A DNA stretch of 64,000 nucleotides. Origin: Hyparrhenia diplandra. Its lineage: Eukaryota; Streptophyta; Magnoliopsida; Poales; Poaceae. A program made the translations under genes and the position numbers. Below are positions 59,825 through 64,000 of the stretch, piece after piece; position 1 is the stretch's first letter; each line of letters opens with the position of its first letter. Below the pieces are notes generated by a model. The model searched no databases. It saw only the letters and a list, made by a program, of their open reading frames with translations, and had not been told where the DNA came from. The stretch is taken from assembly GCA_015847255.1 (NCBI GenBank), contig JADLZK010009286.1:80826-144825 (forward strand), read 5' to 3'.

Positions 59825-59992
59825 CCCCGGCAGTGGTCTCTATGGATTTGGTGCCTTCTCCACCATTTTTCAGAGCAGATCCGTGATGGAGTTGCTGGAG
59901 CTAAAACCGTTTGGCTAGAAAAAACTTCGGAGTAGATCTGGATTTTAGGATCTAGAGCTACGTGGAGCTCTACCAAACACGCCCTTAATCTC
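59825..59992. mobile_element. MITE fragment with GAGCTCTACCAAACACGCCC end
   Basis: The right end (about 59965-59990) is the widespread grass MITE end that reads GGGCGTGTTTGGTAGAGCTC on the minus strand. The left part contains GAGCTAAAACCGTTTGGCTAG (about 59897) as a possible internal or partner end. Borders and target duplication are unclear. Confidence 0.4.
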
Positions 59993-60145
59993 TCTCGCGT
60001 GCGCACACACAAACACATGAAATCCACCGGCTAAGCTTCACCGTGTTTTTTAATCGACATGGCATATCCAGGCTAGAAGTGGTGTGCGCACTAGTATTTA
60101 GTCTAGTTCTTGGTTGGGGCACCAGGTGGGCAGCAGGGTAGTGAT

Positions 60146-60328
60146 CCTCGTTTTAAATAGCCGGCTATAGCTGGAGCTATAGCCGGCTATAGCTGCTAGG
60201 AAGGGTAGAAGATATGACATTTAGCCGGCTATAGCCAGCTATAGCCCGCTAAATGGAGGCTATAGCCGGTTATAGCCCATATTAGCAGCCTTGCCGCTAA
60301 ACCCCTTAGCCCGCTATTTAAAACTAGG
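60146..60328. mobile_element. hAT-type MITE, 183 bp, palindromic
   Basis: Ends CCTCGTTTTAAATAGC and GCTATTTAAAACTAGG are inverted repeats with one mismatch. A perfect 8-bp target duplication GTAGTGAT (60138-60145 and 60329-60336) is characteristic of hAT elements. The interior is made of TAGCCGGCTATAGC palindromes and could fold into a long hairpin. Confidence 0.9.
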
Positions 60329-60336
60329 GTAGTGAT

Positions 60337-61069
60337 GGCGATGCCACGGAAGGTTTGTACTACGACGAAACAGGCAGCACAAAGCGAGCAAAAGCCGACA
60401 CAACTGGGTTCGGTTCACCGGGGACAGGCTCAGAATACAACACTAACGCCGCCGCCGCACACAACAGACAACAACTACACCGCCGGTGCAGGCAAGGAAA
60501 CGCGGCCAGCCAGAATACTACACGATGCAGACTGAAGATAGAAGAATGGGGCAGGGAAAACCTCAACGTACCCCACAAGTCGCCGGAGATGGTCGGCCGC
60601 CCGTGGACAACACATGCTTCGAGTCGCCGCTGCTCAGACGTCCGAAGACAGCGGCGAGTCGCTTGGATTCGACGCCGGTCAGCCACCTAAGGAGAGCGGT
60701 GGGTCGCCTGGATTCGCCGCCGGGCAGCCACTCAAGGAAGGGCGAGCATCTCCTCAAGTTGCTGCCAGTTGGCCGCCGGAGCCGAGGCCGCCCCGTCGCC
60801 TCGAATCGCCGGGGAGAAGAAACGAAATGAAAAAGTGGAGAAAGTGAAGCGGACGATAATAATTCAGGCGTGATTTCCAATAATCAAAAACTGTAGCGCA
60901 GCAATCAGGGCCCACACATCAGAGAAACAAGAGAGGAATCCATCGGTGGTCAAAACAAAGATGGACATCAGCCGCGCGATGAGAAATCGACGACCGAAAA
61001 AATGTGTGAAAACAAAGAAAGAAACACACGTGTGTCCTTTAGCAATCCTTGTATTATTAAGGCCAGTAG
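60337..61069. other. GC-rich segment with a 45-bp direct repeat; no gene recognised
   Basis: About 60560-60830 is GC-rich. A two-copy repeat, about 45 bp each (TGGATTCGACGCCGGTCAGC / TGGATTCGCCGCCGGGCAGC, at about 60664 and 60709), gives a duplicated GFxAGQPxKE peptide on the plus strand. Open frames exist on both strands, and I cannot choose between them. Confidence 0.35.
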
Positions 61070-61377
61070 TTTGGAATTCGATTGCAGGCTTATCCAAGAC
61101 TTTGCATCTACATACTTATGTAGTTAAAATAGGAGGCATATAGATATGCATATATTTCATGAAATTGTTACCGTCTATAAATCTACTTCTATTCACGAGG
61201 ACAAACTCTATAAACCCTAATTCCGTATTCTCAATTGGTCTATTGTAGAACAATTACATAAAATACTACATGCATGCATCAATATTATTGTGTTATTAAA
61301 GAAGATAAATTAAGAGAGTATAGACTTGTCAAATATTAACGACATAGGCCTTACTAGAGCGCAGTTGATCACTTCGT
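61070..61377 (+). repeat. Dispersed 300-bp repeat, copy 2
   Basis: Same family, orientation and length as about 21313-21622, with scattered substitutions and 1-3-base indels. No terminal inverted repeats or coding content were seen in either copy. Confidence 0.75.
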
Positions 61378-61756
61378 TTGTTTGGTTGCTAGTGTTATCT
61401 ATGCCTTGCTAGCGTTGGAATGTGTATGGTTGTCTGATTTGTTTCTATACGGTCTCTTTTCCAAATTGGTAAGGTTACCCCTCTGAGGCATTTCATCGAA
61501 CAAGTGGTGGGCATAGTCATCGGGCGCGGCACCAGGTAGCAACAAAGGCGAGCATTGCAAGCATGGCGACCATGGCCATTAAAGCAAGACTCCGAATCAC
61601 GTCACCACGTTCCAGGTTTCTGCCATGCTTGGTGAACAACTAGCATGTAGACTTGTGAAGAGCAAGAGGATTCCGACGTCGATGGAGTCGTTCCCGGTTG
61701 CGGTGTTCAGTGGACCGTTCCTGTTGAACAACGACGAAATGCCTCTTTACCAATTA

Positions 61757-62452
61757 TAGTTTAACTTTACATAATTTTATAGCCTGATTCTAATCTAGTC
61801 CGATTCTTATATTTGCTAGGCTAAATTAAATGGCTCTTTACCACCCCTCGGTACTGCGCTCCGGCTGGCCTTTGCCTTGAGAGCGCCCGGCGAAATCATC
61901 ATCCGCGATGCCACCACCGTAGCGATTCCTCTTGCATGCGGCCGCCTCGCCCTTCCGCACCACCCTAGCCTGCTCGCGTCGCCTATACCCAACGGAATCG
62001 CCCTGGTGTTGGTTGCCGCCGCAGACAGCCACCATGGCCGTTGCGCCTGCTTCCACCACGGTAGCTAGTTGATGGCAGGAATAGCGACGAGCAGCTGGAG
62101 CACGACTGGCGGCTCTGGAAAAACGAATGGCTGAACCGTTCTTCGCTAGCTAGGCTAGAAGTATATGGCTGGCTTCCCTTGACCAGGCTACAATCCATTT
62201 ATAGGTAACCGAACAAATCAATTTTGGTTAGCCACCTTGCTTACTATGCATGTAAATGAGTTGAAGGGTAAAAAAACAGATGATTTGCTGCCAGCCTATA
62301 GAAGATTTTACTGTGTCCAGACTTGAGACATGGGCACCAAAGTTGACGAGAAATCAATGGATGGAACACCGTGTGTTGAAACTTTTTAGGGTCTGCATGG
62401 CAGGACTCCTGTCGGCTCCGGCTCCTCCACCGTAGCGGCACTGTAGCACCAG
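61757..62452. repeat. Tandem duplication, period 813 bp, copy 1
   Basis: From AACTTTACATAATTTTATAG to the GTAGCGGCACTGTAGC stretch, repeated at 62565-63275. The minus strand has a TATA box (TTTATA on plus, 62198-62203) and an open frame 62059-61838 (Gly/Arg/Ala-rich, no domain). In copy 2 this frame is shifted, arguing against a conserved protein. Confidence 0.85.
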
Positions 62453-62564
62453 GAGCAACGCATCAGCCATGGTGAGCGACAGAGCGTGTCAGCGGCGAGG
62501 GTACTGCTAGGGGTGGTAACGGATCTGGCCTTTTTTTTTCTTTCCCAATCCAGTTGACCCTTTC

Positions 62565-63275
62565 CAATTTTAGCTTAAAATTACATAATTTTACAGCCTG
62601 ATTATAATCCGGTCCGATTCTTAAATTTGCTAGGCTAAATTAAATGACTCTTTACCACCCCTTGGTACTGCCCTTCGGCTGGCCTCTGCCTTGAGCGCCC
62701 GGCGAAATTCATCGTCACGGTGCCACCACCATTCCTCTTGCATGCGGCTTCGCCTCGCCCTTCAGCACCACCTAGCCTGTTCGCGTCGCCTATACCCAAC
62801 GGAATCGCCCTGGTGTTGGTTGCCGCCGCAGCCAGCCACCATGGCCGTTGCGCCTGCTTCCACCACGGTAGCTAGCTGATGGCAGGAATAGCAACGAGCA
62901 GCAGGAGCACGACTGGTCGGCTCTGGAAAAAAAAAAAAAAACGAATGGCTGAACCGTTCTTCGCTAGCTAGGCTAAAAAAGCATATGGCTGGCTCCCCTT
63001 GACCAGGCTACACTCCATTTATAGGTAACCGAACAAATCAATTTTGGTTAGCCACCTTGCTTACTTTGCATGTAAATGAGCTGCAGGGTAAAAAAAACAG
63101 ATGATTTGCTGCCAGCGTATAGAAGATTTTACTGTGTCCAGAGTTGAGACATGGGCACCAAAGTTGACGAGAAATCCATGGATGGAACATCGTGTGTTGA
63201 AACTTTTTAGGGTCTGTTTGGCAGGGTTCCTGCGGCTGCGCTCGGCTCCTCCACCATAGCGGCACTGTAGCGCCG
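62565..63275. repeat. Tandem duplication, period 813 bp, copy 2
   Basis: Second copy of 61757-62452 (CTAAATTAAA at 61821 and 62634). It keeps the minus-strand TATA box (63018-63023) and adds an A-run at about 62928-62942. It continues at its right end into a complete MITE of which copy 1 keeps only the first part. Confidence 0.85.
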
Positions 63276-63436
63276 GGAGGCGGAGCGGGGAGCCCCAAAA
63301 TCGAGCTTCTCGGCTCCTAGCAACATGGTCCGATGTCGGTGAGAGGGGAGGGAGAGAAAACCGGCTCCTAATTACGGTGGCACTACGGTGGTGTGCGGAG
63401 GAGCCGAGCGAAGCTCCTTTTGCTAAACAGGCAACC
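63210..63436. mobile_element. GC-rich MITE, 227 bp
   Basis: The left end GGGTCTGTTTGGCAGGG and right end TTTGCTAAACAGGCAACC are imperfect inverted repeats, extended inward by CGCTCGGCTCCTCC on the left and GGAGGAGCCGAGCG on the right. A truncated copy lies at about 62390-62455. No target duplication could be assigned. Confidence 0.6.
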
Positions 63437-64000
63437 ATATTTGCATTTAAACCACTACTACAATAAGGATTTGTAGGGGCAGCCCCGACCATTTCTAAGA
63501 AGCGATTTTGGTAACTGTTGACATATATTAACGTATACTTTTAATTGTCAACTAAACATGGAAAAGGACTAAAATATAATTAGATAACCTTATTAGGGGT
63601 TTATACTAATGATTTCCATGAGTTTTGGTAAAGTTGTGATTTGCGGGGACTTAACGTAAAAACAGCGAGAAATGACATGGCATACGACCGGCGAAGCATA
63701 GCGCAATCCAACTCGAAACAAGTCTAGAAGGCTCGGATTACTCTCGGCGTGAACCAAACTTGGCACCGAAGAAAACATCATCTAGAAGATTCCGGAAACC
63801 CACGACGCACCCGGGACCCGTGGTGGGCCCCACCCCGGGCGTCGGCAAATAACGGGCCCGATCGGCCTGCCTCCTCCGCCAAGTCACCCTGTCTCCGGAA
63901 GCTTCCTCCACCGCCCTCTAAGACGCAATCTAAACCGGTTGTTTAATGACGGTTTGATCCGAGGGCGTCGGTAGAGCACGAGATGGATCAAGATCCAACA
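63437..64000. other. Possible CACTA terminus and unclassified sequence
   Basis: CACTACTACAATAAGGATTT at 63453 followed by GTAGGGGCAGCCCC resembles a CACTA-type end. The rest (AT-rich to about 63660, then GC-rich with GGGCCCCACCCC at about 63825) is unrecognised and runs off the window. Confidence 0.35.

Noticed and set aside
60360..60880. Overlapping frames on both strands as coding genes
   Set aside because: GC-driven frames with a short internal direct repeat; neither strand shows a recognisable protein.

Overview
This 64-kb window is nuclear DNA of a grass, most likely rice-like (Oryza or a close relative). The evidence is the set of grass repeats (Stowaway, hAT and CACTA MITEs, Ty1-copia and Ty3-gypsy elements primed by initiator-Met and other tRNAs, Mutator-like elements) and gene relics that keep plant introns. 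I see no complete, undamaged gene. The window is a mosaic of transposons nested in decayed gene copies. No prokaryotic or CRISPR-like system is present.

Layout. 1-3206: a long LTR on the minus strand with a GC-rich core. It sits inside a minus-strand copia remnant (3207-4152), which itself abuts a 5'-truncated, intron-bearing copy of a TIP1-type ankyrin-DHHC S-acyltransferase (4167-7608). A 281-bp solo-LTR-like insertion with a 5-bp target duplication splits the catalytic Cys codon of that copy. 9591-10018: a tandem duplication carrying two Stowaway MITEs. 12207-13789: a minus-strand CYP76-like cytochrome P450 with nearly all family motifs but several frameshifts, one in the heme-binding loop. 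14.0-15.1 kb: a GC-rich repeat holding a small CACTA-like element. 18.0-21.2 kb: a decayed minus-strand copia element.

22.9-43.6 kb: a tandem array of about 0.9-kb pieces of a minus-strand kinesin-14 motor gene. It is split by a 12.9-kb gypsy element (24227-37149) with two LTRs, a perfect AGGTT target duplication, a decayed gag-pol, and an antisense reading frame between pol and the 3' LTR.

43.8-45.1 kb: a deleted copia copy. 45.1-48.2 kb: two decayed plant-mobile-domain sequences. 48.8-53.8 kb: a segmental duplication carrying pieces of an HSP101/ClpB gene. One copy has an 805-bp Mutator-like insertion, and the other copy preserves the empty site. 55.7-64 kb: a TRIM-like triplicated LTR, a higher-order minisatellite, an importin-alpha-like exon relic, a palindromic hAT MITE with perfect 8-bp target duplications, and an 813-bp-period tandem duplication.

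The main interest is the history the nested insertions record and two open questions. One is whether the many 1-3 base indels in GC-rich coding relics are decay or assembly error. The other is whether the kinesin array or the antisense gypsy frame is expressed. All identifications come from reading the sequence and from family knowledge; no database search was run.
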